A stretch of DNA of 64,000 nucleotides, taken from NCBI RefSeq assembly GCF_030272615.1, contig NC_081415.1, forward strand, positions 378,371,892 to 378,435,891, read 5' to 3'. Positions 46,934 to 57,846 of this stretch are shown piece after piece. The translations under genes and the position numbers were made by a program. Position 1 is the stretch's first letter, and each line of letters begins with the position of its first letter. The DNA comes from Cryptomeria japonica. Its lineage: Eukaryota > Streptophyta > Pinopsida > Cupressales > Cupressaceae. The notes beneath the pieces are model-generated. The model made no database searches. It was not told the origin of the DNA and saw nothing but the letters and a program-made list of their open reading frames with translations.

Positions 46934-48051
46934 TGTTTCTAGGGGTAAATTAAGCATAAATAACATAATTAGATTATCAAAGTGAATCACCAACTCTAAT
47001 CTAATCCAATTACTCCTAAATTACAATGACACAATGTTAATATCAATTGAATTATGAAATGAATTAAAATCTAATTTAAGACTCCCTCAATTGATTTAAC
47101 AAGGCTTCCATTGCTCTTCTCCTTAGTTGTTGAATTGGCTCTCAAGTATTGCACAAATTTCCTACATAGATTAGACAACTACTTGAAGATTGTGATTCTA
47201 GATTGAATTGAGAAAAGAGGTTGAATCTATAGATTTTCAACACAGAAGGGGTGATGATTTGAATTGAAGTGTTGATTGATAGTCAACTGAGATTGATTGA
47301 AGAGTGAACTCAATTTAATTGATCTGTTAATAGGATTGATTGGGGAGTCATCTAAATAGATTAGCTAGTTGACTGAGATGATGAAGCAGATGACTGAATT
47401 GATGGATCAGAAGACTAAATTTATTGATTACTCAGAAAAAGCTTATTTGGAGTGAAAAAGGGAGATGGAAGAGTTAACTAAGTTAACTAATTATATAACT
47501 GATTTGATCAATCAATTTGATTTTCAACATGTGCTGTAGGATTTTGAAATTGAATTTCATTTTCGTTTTCAATTTAGATTTGAATTTAGATTTTTGAATA
47601 GTCAAATGCACATGAAATTCAACTGAAATTCACATTTGGTGAAATGTTAATTTAGAAGAAATGAAACTAAGTGAAATGAAGTGAAATTTGAATTTGGGGA
47701 AGAATGAAATGAAATTAGGTGAAATTAATTAGAATTAGAATTTGACGATTGGAGGAATAATTGTTAATTTATTTAAATAATTTAAATAAAATTATTTAAA
47801 CATTAGAAATGAGTTTAATTAAATAATAAAGATTATTTAACTAAGGAATAAGTCATTATTAAATAAAAAAATAATATTTAATTAATATTTGAGAAGGGTT
47901 TGACTGATTAAATAATAGCAATAGAATAATTAGAAATGTTGAATGTGATTATCAAAAGAAATAATTAGTTTAATTAAATAATTAATTAATTAATTAATTA
48001 ATTAGACAAATAATCAATATGCAATTGATGAGACATTTTTAGGTGTCTACA
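46934..48051 (-). repeat. 5' LTR of the large minus-strand element
   Basis: It starts TGTTTCTAGGGGTA and ends TAGGTGTCTACA on the plus strand, and it is flanked by GTCAA (48052-48056). Confidence 0.88.
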
Positions 48052-48056
48052 GTCAA

Positions 48057-49391
48057 CATTGCATCCTTCGTCTGCATTCTTACTCATTCAATTCCAATTC
48101 TCTCGCATTTTCAATTAGTTCTTATTGATATCATTTTTAATTGCAATAATTGGTCGTGATCAACTTATCATGTCAATTGGACATCATCAATCCTAATCGG
48201 TGTCAAATTAGGGTTTTGTCCTAGATCTTTATAATTTTCAATCATCTTTGATCAATTATCAATTGATTTGAATCATTTCTCAATCATCAATTATCGGTTT
48301 CCTTATTAATTTTTATTGATTTGTCATCGATCTTTATCAAGTCAGCCTTTCATTAAATCAACCTTTTTGTCAATCTTTGATTGATTTTTCATTGATCTCA
48401 ATCAATCATCAATTCTTGTTAATTTTGGGTCAATTAGTCATTGATCCTCGCCAGTTGTCGTCTATCAAATCAATTCTTTTGTCATCTTTGACCAGTTTAT
48501 CATTGGTCATTATCAGTCAATTTCATGTCATTATCAAATGTTTGTCATTTGTCTATTCAATTGTGATCTTTATCATTTATTGGCTTTAATTGTGTCAAGA
48601 CCTTAATTCACTTTGAAGTCCTTTTCTTCTAGGTTTTTTGATTAATTCATTTGATCCTATTGACATTTCTTCCCTTTGGGTTAAATGAATTTATTCATTT
48701 ATCCTAAGTGTCCTTTTGTGTCACAATTAAATAAATCATTTAACTAGCTAATTTTATTTCTTCTTTTGTGAACTAATTAATAAATGAGATTTATTAATTA
48801 ATGTCACCTAATGTCATAATTTTCTAATTTTCCTTTTCCACCTAATTTTCTCCTAACATTCTCCACTAATTTCTCCTCTATTTTCTCCTCTTTTTGGGGC
48901 TAATTTTTCATAAGTTGAAGGCTAGTTTTTGTGCTCAATTCATCATTCAATCATGAAGCTAATTTTGTGGAAAATTTAGCATTGATAAATGGCTATTTTT
49001 TCATCTCAGTCATGTCATCATAATTTTCTCTCAGTTTGTCATATTTTGACATAGCAATTTGTCATTGAATTTGTTTCCCTTTTCAATTGTTCATCAATTT
49101 TGGAGACTTTTGAGCTACAAATTGAGTCTTTTTCTTCATCATTCTGAACCACAATTCGAGTACCCTTATGCTATCAATTTCATCTCATTCTGCTATCTTG
49201 TTGCTTTCAATACACTTGCATTTTTTAGGTGAGATCCACATGCATCTATTTGAAGGAGAAAGAATGTCAATGGAGGTCAATGGAGGAAACATCCGCATTT
49301 TGGTTTGCACTTTCTTTTGATGTTTAGTCTTTTATTCCTTTGTTGAGTGTATTAGGACTCATTTTCATAACTTGTTAGCTTTTGTGGTTAG
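48057..49391 (+). other. Host repeat DNA rich in TCAATTGAT-like words
   Basis: It continues the sequence left at 11416. Between 48110 and 48600 the words TCAAT, ATTGATC and CATCAATTG recur in a loose 25-40 base rhythm. This may be another retroelement leader. No gene. Confidence 0.4.
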
Positions 49392-49640
49392 TGTAGACAC
49401 ATAAAATTGATTAAATTAATATTTAATTAATTATCCCTTTATCCCTTGATTAATTTAATTAATTATTTTATCCTATTATTCCCTTAAATTAATTAAATTA
49501 CATTTATTTGATTATCCTCTTCCACATATATAATTCATTTATTAATTAATTATACATGTTTCATTTATCCTAAAGTTGATTTATTTTAATAAATCAAACT
49601 CACCATTTAAAGCTAAATTTAATCATTATAACTGAGATTC
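49392..49640 (+). repeat. Fragment of a Tat-like LTR, start only
   Basis: It begins TGTAGACACATAAAATTG and has the TTAATTAA-rich U3 start of the other Tat-like LTRs, but no promoter or end follows; the sequence changes to a minus-strand leader near 49640. Confidence 0.5.
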
Positions 49641-49643
49641 TGC

Positions 49644-49766
49644 CTTTGCACAAGTGCAAAACAGAGAGAACACAAGTACAAAATAGAGATGCACAAGCAT
49701 AGGTCCAACTTTCACAAGTGTAGAACATAGAAGCAAAAGTGCAGATTTGTAGTGCACCTGCAAAAC
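49644..49766. repeat. Minisatellite, 21-bp unit, about six copies
   Basis: Units begin ACAAGTGCAAAAC, ACAAGTACAAAAT, ACAAGCATAGGTC, ACAAGTGTAGAAC and AAAAGTGCAGATT, spaced 21-22 bases. Confidence 0.85.
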
Positions 49767-50628
49767 AGTAAAATTTAGTAAAACAAAGACCAATTTTGCA
49801 CAAATGAAGGCTAATATGACCATGTAAACCCTAATTATGAGAAATCCACCCCATTTGAGATTAAAAATGGCTATTATTGCAATGAATTGATTATTTTTCA
49901 ATCGCCATATGATGCATCCATACCCAGGAACATGATTGCAAACCCTAATTTGAGAAATGCAAAAGTTCTAAGCCCTTTAGGGTGAAATGCAAAATTTGCC
50001 CACCTAGAAACCCTAATGACCCAAAGGCGAGATATTGTTGTTCATTGTCATCCTAGTTAGTGCTATGTGAGTGAATTCAACATTGATAAGTCCTAATTAA
50101 ACTAATTGCAATTGAATTGTAGTAGAATTGAAAGTTTTGTGTTCATTTTATAGCTCCAAATTGAGAATTTGTTGTTCTTTTAAAGCCAAATTTGCATGAA
50201 TCTAAGTGTGCAAGATTGTTGTTCATTCACCAGCCTAATTAAGAATATGAGTTCATTTCAACTTGATTGATCATTGAATAGACCTATTCCAGCCTTAAAA
50301 GCATAAAATATTGAGTAAATCTACAAATTAAGGCAACTAGAACAAACTGGCCTAGAAAACTGCATAGGCGTAGGTCTAGGTTGTATAGGCACAGATCCCT
50401 CCTACACAGGTGCAGATTAGCCTTGCATAGGTACATATCAGCCTTATACAGGTGAATAAAAACCTTGCACAAGTGCAAAACTAAGGAATAGGGGTGTAGA
50501 AGCTTTGGATCACCATCGAAAGGCCCTTTCCCTATAAGGTTTGACCTGCAACTTGAAAAACACTTAAACAACAACAAAAAAGATCAAATAGATGTGTGAA
50601 GTGGGTCCCAATGGGCATGCCAGAAAAT
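49767..50628 (-). other. Leader of a minus-strand Tat-like element
   Basis: Beside the LTR (50629) the minus strand reads TTTTCTGGCATGCCC and then ATTGGGACCCAC, similar in position and pattern to CACCCACCGTGGGACC after the 19.4-kb LTR. The remainder outside the two minisatellites holds no gene. Confidence 0.55.
50356..50476. repeat. Minisatellite, 21-bp unit, six copies
   Basis: Units begin GCATAGGCGTAGG, GTATAGGCACAGA, ACACAGGTGCAGA, GCATAGGTACATA, ATACAGGTGAATA and GCACAAGTGCAAA, each 21 bases. The unit is related to the array at 49644. On the minus strand it reads as a 7-residue repeat of the LHLCKAD type, which is a consequence of the unit length and not evidence of a gene. Confidence 0.88.
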
Positions 50629-51625
50629 GTATGAAGGAAATTATGCTCAAATACAATTGATTGAAAGTTAAACTAAGAAATATAAGCTAGCACTAAATTC
50701 ACTCAAATACCTCAAAATTGAGAACACTTTAAAAGAGGAAATTAGAAACATCAAATATCAAAAAAATGAAAGAAAACCAATGTCCTATTGATTTTATTGT
50801 GTGTACTAGAATGTGTGTCAATCAAATTAAAACTCTAAATACACCAATGAGACTTAATAGAAAGCAAATTTAAGAGAAATGAATTCTTAGCCCTCTTATG
50901 AATGTCCCATTGTTCTCTATCTCCAAGGATTTATCAAGCCATTGTAGCTCTCAGATTTATGCACTTGTGGCTTTCAAAATGACAACCTAGAGAACAATAT
51001 TAAATGGAAAATGCAAGAAATTCTTCCTACAATGTATGATGAGATGCAATTTGATCTACATTATGCTAGAATTCTCCATTGATCTATGCTAGATGAAAAA
51101 GGCTATGCTATGCTATGTAAAATGCTCAAAGATTGCTTGCTAATTACTGAAAATGCTTTAATGCCTAATGCTTTCTATTCTTAATAGCTACTTATCGTTT
51201 GATTTGTGTAAATAAGAGTTTATTTATAAATTATCCAAGGCTCCTATCCTAGGTGGCAAAGATGGATGGACAAGATTCGATTTGAGAAGATGAAGGTTTG
51301 AAGATGGAGAAGTTGGAGAGAAAATTGGATCATGTTTCCTTAAGAGGAACCAAGTGCTATTTGGATGGAGAGGAAAAAGGAATGCCAAGTGTCCTCCTAA
51401 TTGGTTGTAATGCCATGTGTCTCTTCAATTTGTTGAAGATATTTGTGCAATGAAACATTTGAGAATATTTAATTATACGAGACACATGTTGATGTGGTAA
51501 TTTGATGTGGCATGATAAGATGGGTTGATAAATGATGTGGAAATGATTTTAGGATGAGAAGAATAAATGTCATGAATCATACAAATAAACTAAATAATTT
51601 ATTTATAGATAGAGGAATTAGGCAT
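50629..51625 (-). repeat. 5' LTR of a Tat-like element, truncated by Copia
   Basis: Minus-strand features: a TATAAATA promoter at 51221-51228, preceded by AGCCTTGG and CCACCT as in the LTRs at 13057 and 19395, and an end TTCATACA at 50629. The LTR start lies beyond the Copia insertion at 51626 and is not visible. Confidence 0.68.
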
Positions 51626-52043
51626 TGTTGGTGTAAATTATGTCTCATAATTACACTTTACTTGACTTAGGATAATGCATCTCATATTAGTTTGGATATG
51701 AGACACTTAAGGAAGTGTGCACACAAGGATGATGTATGTAGGAGAAATCCGACCTTTTTTGGTTTTATCTTGTTGTTACATTCCACCTTCAATGGGTGAT
51801 CTACCTCTTGTGGAATATTTTATTATTTCTCCTACCTACCCTTGTTTCTCATTGAGCCACATGTCATAATTGTGTGATCACATATCCATATGGCCTTGCC
51901 TTTATAAGAAAGCTCATCTTATTTGTATTGGTTAATCCAGTTGATCATATTTGTATATTGATGAGAATATAGTTCATTCTAGTCAAACTATTGTCTCTCT
52001 TATTTGTGCTATTCTTTGTGCCTTTGATTTTGGAAAATTATCA
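51626..52043 (+). repeat. 5' LTR of the second Copia element
   Basis: It begins TGTTGGTGTAAATTATG and ends AAAATTATCA, about 418 bp. Its partner is not in the window. Confidence 0.8.
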
Positions 52044-52045
52044 CA

Positions 52046-52057
52046 TGGTATCAGAGC
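52046..52057 (+). other. Primer binding site, initiator Met tRNA
   Basis: TGGTATCAGAGC is an exact match and lies two bases after the LTR end. Confidence 0.93.
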
Positions 52058-53965
52058 CATTGGTTCACTCAGTAGTTTTTGTGGAGGCATTTTGGAGCAC
52101 TTGATTTTTTAGGTTTGAGGAGCTGCACATTTTAGGAGCATCATACAACAATTTCAACCTCACTGTTGCATCTGGGAGGTTGTTTCCATAAAAATCGAGT
52201 ATAAATTCATCTATATATTGGTGAAAGTGTTTTTTAGGGCTTTGGAGGAAAGTTTTGCCCAATGTGCACATATAGTACAAATTTTCAAAAAAATTATTTG
52301 TATTTTCTGCAAATTTTTCAATTTTTCATATTTATTAAAAAAAAAATCATAGTTTGTATTTACATGTAAAAAGTTTTTTTAAAAACATATCAAAAAATTG
52401 TCTTTTTTTTTTTTGGGGGGGGGGGGGGAGAGGAAATTACCCCATCCCCTGTACCATATGTATCTTGCGGTGTTTGCTAGATATACTCCTTCAGTAGCCA
52501 CCACCACTGTACCTACCACCGTTGTTTGTTTTTATGTGGCCCTATCTGCAATCGTTGTCAATATTTTTAGTCTAGTAGCCATGTCTCTTGCTTCCGCCAC
52601 TACATCTCTTGCTCCAACCACCCAATTTTGGCCCCTGTGCTCTAGCCAACCATCCCACCCAAGTTCTTCGACCAATGCTCATGTCGACTCTCACCGGCCA
52701 ACCTCTTATCTCTTGCTTCCACTGCACCACCCAACACCTCTATCATTAGCAGCTTCCAGCTACCACCTCCTCACCACTGGTTGCCACCTCCTTTGGTTCC
52801 CATGACAACAACACCTCCTCAGCACCCAACAGGGACCACACATCCATCACCCTAATGACCCACTTGCTCCTCTCAATGATAGCTATATAGACAGTGCCAT
52901 GTGACACAACTTCATTTGCTGCCCCTGTCTAGTCACCAATATGCATGACAAGTAGTCACTTGCCCACACAAGTGTACAGACACACACAATCAGCTACATA
53001 GTCAATGTATGATGGATCCCACTCAGTCACACATCAACATATGGTAGCCCAGTCATCCTACCACATAGTATGTCATGTAGGTGTACAACCAATACATTTA
53101 GCATGCCACATTGGCATACCATACAGTCTAATCAACTGCCATATTAGTAGCCATACTGTGCCATGTTAGTGACACCTTAGCATGTTCATACTACCACATC
53201 AAATTTTTGTACAATTCCACATCAACATCTGTATGACCATATAAGGGGGTGTGACAACCATACGACCATAAAATTTAACAGAGTGATGTGCTAATGTCAG
53301 CACTGTGTTAGCACCTTTTTGAAAATTTTAGATCCTCTCTCCATTTGAGTTTTTGAATTTGCAATCCAACTTTGAAGGCTCATATCTTGGTTATTTTGAG
53401 GCCTTTTTTAGTGTATTTTTTTTATTTGGGCTAATTTTTTGTGCTCTTCGTAGTGGTGTGTTTATTTTCTGATTTTGGTGGACATATTTTCAGAATTTCC
53501 AATTTCTCACAATTGTACCTATCCAATCCTCAATTTTGCAACTTCAAAGGCTTTGTTCAAGCTCATATGACCTCCTTTTTAGGTACCATTTTTTTAAAGT
53601 GCATAATTGTTCATCTACTTTCACATGGTGCTATTAGTTTTTTACCAAATTGAGTAGAAATTGTACTTTTAGAATTTATTCATTTTTGGCCTACTTGGTA
53701 CTTGTAATTTTCTTAGATCTTAGTTTAGATCTCTTGCATTATTAGGTTGAGTCTTTTTTATCCTATTTGAGGCAGTTGTAAAGTTGAAATTAGAAGTCCA
53801 CATTGCCATTTTTTTTAGGTGGCCCATTGTACACGCACTAAGCATAAAGTGCCAAATCATAATTTTTTTTTTTTTTGGGGGGGGGGTCTTTGATTGAGTG
53901 AATCTAGGTGGGTGTCTTGTACATTTGTGACTCTATTTTCCTTGTGTTCTTTCATTTTTGTTGCT
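52058..53965 (+). other. Leader of the second Copia element, low complexity
   Basis: Two runs of T passing straight into G (T12G14 at 52403-52428, T14G10 at 53863-53886) bracket about 1.4 kb. Between them are CACC/CCAC-rich sequence (52495-52860) and loose repeats with CCACAT and CATACC words (52990-53270). A 135-codon frame (52398-52805) is Thr/Ser/Pro/Leu-rich because of the composition and has no motif. The leader is longer than usual for Copia. Confidence 0.6.
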
Positions 53966-54880
53966 ATGGGTTCTCCTAAAATTCCACTTTTAACTCCACA
54001 TAATTATTCATCATGGAAAATCAAAGCATGGAGTAAGCTAATGGAAAAAGGACTCACACATCACATAAATGGAACAATAATAACAACACCACTAGATCCT
54101 AAGGTTGATCCTAATGCTCAATTGGAATGGCTCACTAAAAATTGTATGGCTCTTGGAACTTTGAGAAAGTATATATCAGATGACCTCATTTTTCACATTG
54201 AGAAATGTACCACAATCAAAGAGGCTTGGGATAACTTTGAGAAATCATATGGTCAAGTTGATGAAATTATAGGCTACAAGATTGACAATAAACTCACAAA
54301 TTTGGATCCCAATAATTTTGATACAATCCAAGATTACGTCACGAAAGAAAATGAGCTAAGAGAAAAGCTTAAGGATTGTGGCATTGACAATAATGATGCA
54401 CAATTGATTTTCAACATGTTGGACGAGCTTCCATTAGAATATGCAACATTTGTTTCTAGCTTCCAAACCCATCACTTGAAAATGGGAAGTTCCTTCACTA
54501 TGCCTTCATTTAAGTTGTTGAACATGGAGATTCTCAAGCCTTCAAAGTCCAAGGCTTTGGTGGCTAATCAAGGGAATCAAGGCAAAGGTTCCAACAAGAA
54601 GTAGAATTAGTCTAAGTCAAAGCCATAATAGGAAAAAGGACAATCATCCTCTCCACAACAAGGAAATTCTTCATCCTCTTCCAAGAAGGGGAATACACCT
54701 AAGAAGGAGCAACCAACTTGTGCTTATTACAAGAAGTATGGTCATGATGAGCATCATTGCCACACTAAGAAAATTGATGAGTTGAAAAATCTCCTTAAGA
54801 AGAACAACATCAATTTTCCATCCGCCTACAAGAAGAAGGAAGCATCTCCTTCCACTTCCTCATAGTCAAAGGGAAAAGGG
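53966..54880 (+). pseudogene. Gag of the second Copia element
   Basis: The start ATG at 53966 gives MGSPKIPLLTPHNYSSWK, the classical Copia Gag opening; the longer upstream frame (from 53894) is leader. Further motifs are IEKCTTIKEAWDNFEKSYG, LREKLKDCGIDN and LDELPLEYATFVSSF. A stop at 54602 precedes a Ser/Lys-rich linker and a damaged nucleocapsid knuckle CAYYKKYGHDEHHC with the second Cys changed to Tyr. It would assemble particles. Confidence 0.88.
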
Positions 54881-56440
54881 CAAGCATTTGTGGCTAAAGC
54901 AGGTTCTTCATAGTAGTGGATACTTGACTCAAGTGCCTCTTATCACATGGTTTCTACAAAGGAGAATTTTTCTTCAATGGAGCCATCTAAGGTACCTCAC
55001 ATTTACATAGGTGATGATACACAAGTTGAGGTAGAAGCGAAAGGTTCAGTTGCCATGGATGATGGAACTTTTAAGAATTTTTTTATGTTCCTAACTTGAC
55101 CACCAACCTTCTCTCTATCTACCAAATCACTCACTATGGAAATAGGAAGAAATTTGAGTTTACACTTGACTCAATTATGGTAAAAGAACTTGATAATGAT
55201 GCCTTGGTAGCAGTGGGGAAATTCAATCACAATTCAAGGCTTAATTCATTCTCCCACTTTGTGTCAAGATCTCCTTCTATGGCCTTTCTTACTAATTCAA
55301 ATTCAGAAAGTAGGCTACAACATGAGCGGTTTGGTCACCTCAACTACCTCTATCTTTAGTAGCTTAGCACTAAATAAATGGTCATAGGTCAACCTCAAAT
55401 CAGTTTTTCAGAGGGTGTATGTTCAAGATTTTCCATGGGCAAGCATCCTGAAGAGAAGTTTGATTAGGGGAAATCTTGGAGAGCTTTGGAAGTTCTTCAA
55501 CTTGTTCACAATGATGTAGTAGGCCCATTTCCATCAAATTTATTTAGAAAGGCTTACTATGTCCTCACCTTCATTGATAACTAGTCCCACTTCACTGGGG
55601 TCTACTTTATTATTCACAAGAGTGAAGTGTTTGATATATTTCTAGCCTTCAAGGTTCATGTGGAGAAGCAATCAGGAAAAGTGGTCAAGATCCTTAATGG
55701 AAGGGAATATGTGAACAATAGACTTGAGGATTTTTTACACTTGAGGGGATTGATCTTCAGCATTCCATAGTCTACGCTCCACAATATAATGGAGTAGTAG
55801 AAAGTAAGAATAGAACTCTCAAGGAAATGGGTAGTTGTATGATACATGCACGTTCTCTTGATCCCGCCTTTTGGGCAAACACTATCAATTGTGCCACACA
55901 CATCCAAAATAGGGTTCCTCACAAAGATTTGAAGGGTATCACTCCTTTTGAGGCTTGGACTAGGAGAAAACTAATTATGAGACATTTTAGAGTCTTTAGG
56001 TGTCCAACAAGGGATCACATTCCTCCACAAAAATTCTAGGCATTGGAACCTCAGAGTAGGCCTTTCATATTTGTTGGATATCTTGAGAGTGCTAAGATAT
56101 ATTGATTGATGGATCCAAAGACACATGAGGTATTTATTGAGAGGAGTGTTCACTTTGAGGAAAGCTTTCCTATCTTGGCCTCACTTCCTCCTCCACCTTC
56201 CTCCATTATGGATAGTGATAAGAGTGATTCAGATGATGAGACACCTTCAATTCTGACTCATAGGGTTACACCTCCACAAGGTCCACTTATAGTTGAGGAT
56301 CCTCATCCTCCATCTCCACCAAGACCTCGTTGGGCTCGACAAACACTTGAGTCAGTAGGTTCTCTTGTTGGGATCCTTCAGACATACAAAGGACTCAATC
56401 ACAACATCAAGAGTTTCCATATACATACATTTCTATCTCT
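54881..56440 (+). pseudogene. Protease and integrase of the second Copia element
   Basis: The protease core reads WILDSSASYHMV, with Ser where Gly normally follows DS. A frameshift comes after FKNFFMF. Integrase fragments follow: LQHERFGHLNYLYL (zinc-binding His residues), LVHNDVVGPFPSNL near the first Asp, KILNGREYVNNRL, where the second catalytic Asp has become Asn, and then HARSLDPAFWANTINCATHI and the linker GYLESAKIY (55827-56153). The Pro/Ser-rich connector 56106-56519 leads to reverse transcriptase. The enzyme could not be active. Confidence 0.86.
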
Positions 56441-56760
56441 TCTAATCCAAAGATGTTTTAGGAAGCATCAGGGGTTCCTGAGTGGGACCAAGCTATGGAG
56501 GAAGAGTATAGTTCCTTGATGAGGAACAACACTTGGGAGTTAGTCCCTCTCCATAAGGGGAGAAAGATGGTTCAATTTAAATGGATATATCAAACCAAGT
56601 TTGTAATGGATGGTAGTGTGGATAAGTATAAGGCTCGACTTGTTGTGAAAGGTTTCTCGTAGGTTCTAGGTGTTGACTATACTGAGACCTTTGCACCCAT
56701 AGCCAAGATGAACTCCATTTTCTTGAAACTTGCTATTGCCATAGCTCATGGTTGGGTTGT
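56441..56760 (+). pseudogene. Reverse transcriptase of the second Copia element, part 1
   Basis: The translation reads VPEWDQAMEEEYSSLMRNNT, WELVPLHKGRKMVQFKWIY, KARLVVKGFS, a stop, then GVDYTETFAPIAKMNSIFLK and AIAIAHGWVV. It is cut at GTTGT (56756-56760) by the solo LTR and resumes at 57604 with MDVKSSFLHGDHDEEIYME, the next Copia motif. Confidence 0.9.
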
Positions 56761-57603
56761 TGATGCAAGAGCATTCGGTGGCATCACCCAAAAATATTTC
56801 TTTTTGTTTAGTTTTCTTTTAATGTTTTTTGCAGTTCTGGATACCCATTTGGACGAATAAGAGATTCCAACTCTTAGAATTGTCAAGTTGCTTGTTCTTG
56901 CTGACTGCCCAAAATAATAGGTTTAAAAAAGGTAGATGGAGCCCAAAATTTATAGGAAGATTAAGGAAGGAAAAACAAGCACATTGGCTAAAGAATCAAG
57001 TCAAAATCATTAACGGTTTGAAAGTTATTAAAGTTTCAATTTCCCAAAAAAACCAAAAACATTATTCCAAGTTAAATTTTAGGCATAAACGGTGTCAAAT
57101 GGGCCCAAAAATGGTGGGAATATACAAAGAGGATTCTTAGAATTTTCTTCACTTGGAGATATTTCTGACACTTCAAATGGTTCATCAATCTGATTCCTGG
57201 ATCAAAAGTTATGGCTGCCAGAAGTTGGACAATTTTTTAGAAAGTTTCCAGTTTTTTAATCTGGCTAATTTTTTTCAAATTTCCAAACTCATGTTTTGGC
57301 ATTTGTTCAACAAATGGTAATTTTAGCTCCAAGTTGGAAAAGGCTATTTACAACTCATTGAAGAAACTTGTGAGTTAATTTTTGGGATGTGAGTTTTGGA
57401 GAGTGAGTTTTGGGAGTTGTGAACTTGCCTTGTAAAGGGTTTCCAGAAAACTCTATAAGTTGTTGAATTGCAGCCTGTGAGGAATGAATCCTCTAGATTG
57501 TACTTGCATGTTTGCATGTTTTGCAGATAATAATAATAAAATCTTTTGTGAATTTTACTCCTATTTGTTGTGATTATCTGGCTCTCGGGTTTTACCCTCA
57601 TCA
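56761..57603 (+). repeat. Solo LTR, 843 bp, with target duplication
   Basis: It starts TGATGCAAGAGCATTCGG and ends TTACCCTCATCA, with a perfect duplication GTTGT (56756-56760, 57604-57608). It has TATAAG at 57454-57459 and AATAATAATAAAATC near 57527. Its start resembles that of the Gypsy LTR (TGATGCAGGAGCAT on the minus strand), so it probably belongs to a related Gypsy family. The frame at 56829-57140 inside it shows no motif. Confidence 0.9.
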
Positions 57604-57846
57604 GTTGTACATTAGATGGATGTGAAGAGTTCTTTTCTTCATGGGGATCATGATGAGGAGATATATATGGAGTAGCCATATGGTTTCATCTAGGATTCTT
57701 CATTGGTTTTCTGATTAATGAAATCTATCTACGACCTTAAGAAGGCCCCTAAAGCTTGGTATGCTAAGATGGATTCCTTTCTTCTCTCAGTAGGGTTCAT
57801 TAGGTGTCATTCTAATTCGAATGTCTACATTTTATGATAGGATGAT
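57604..57846 (+). pseudogene. Reverse transcriptase of the second Copia element, part 2
   Basis: It continues MDVKSSFLHGDHDEEIYME, a stop, PYGFI, a stop, then IYDLKKAPKAWYAKMDSFLL and SVGFIRCHSNSNVY. It is interrupted at ATGAT (57842-57846) by the small two-LTR element. Confidence 0.88.

Larger units (their letters stand above)
11417..48056 (-). mobile_element. Large non-autonomous Tat-like LTR element, minus strand
   Basis: LTRs 11422-12557 and 46934-48051 are homologous throughout and flanked by GTCGA (11417-11421) and GTCAA (48052-48056), a target duplication with one mismatch. Inside the 3' LTR on the minus strand is the polypurine tract AAAGAGGGGCAAATT. Removing two nested insertions (13057-14084 and 19395-45825 with their duplications) leaves about 7 kb of interior that encodes no recognisable pol domain, only a Gln/Pro/Ser-rich frame (16976-18447). 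Its leader resembles that of the nested Tat element, so it looks like a non-autonomous relative of that lineage. Confidence 0.82.

Noticed and set aside
49644-50476. Regular short repeats resembling a CRISPR array
   Set aside because: Units are 21 bp, imperfect and without spacers, in plant retroelement DNA.
50284-50577. Minus-strand protein with a 7-residue Leu/Cys repeat as a structural protein
   Set aside because: The repeat follows automatically from the 21-bp minisatellite, and flanking codons show no conserved sequence.
52398-52805. A 135-codon Thr/Ser/Leu-rich frame as a secreted or membrane protein
   Set aside because: It begins in the T/G homopolymer and follows CACC-rich low-complexity sequence in a Copia leader. 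It has no clear signal peptide or conserved motif.
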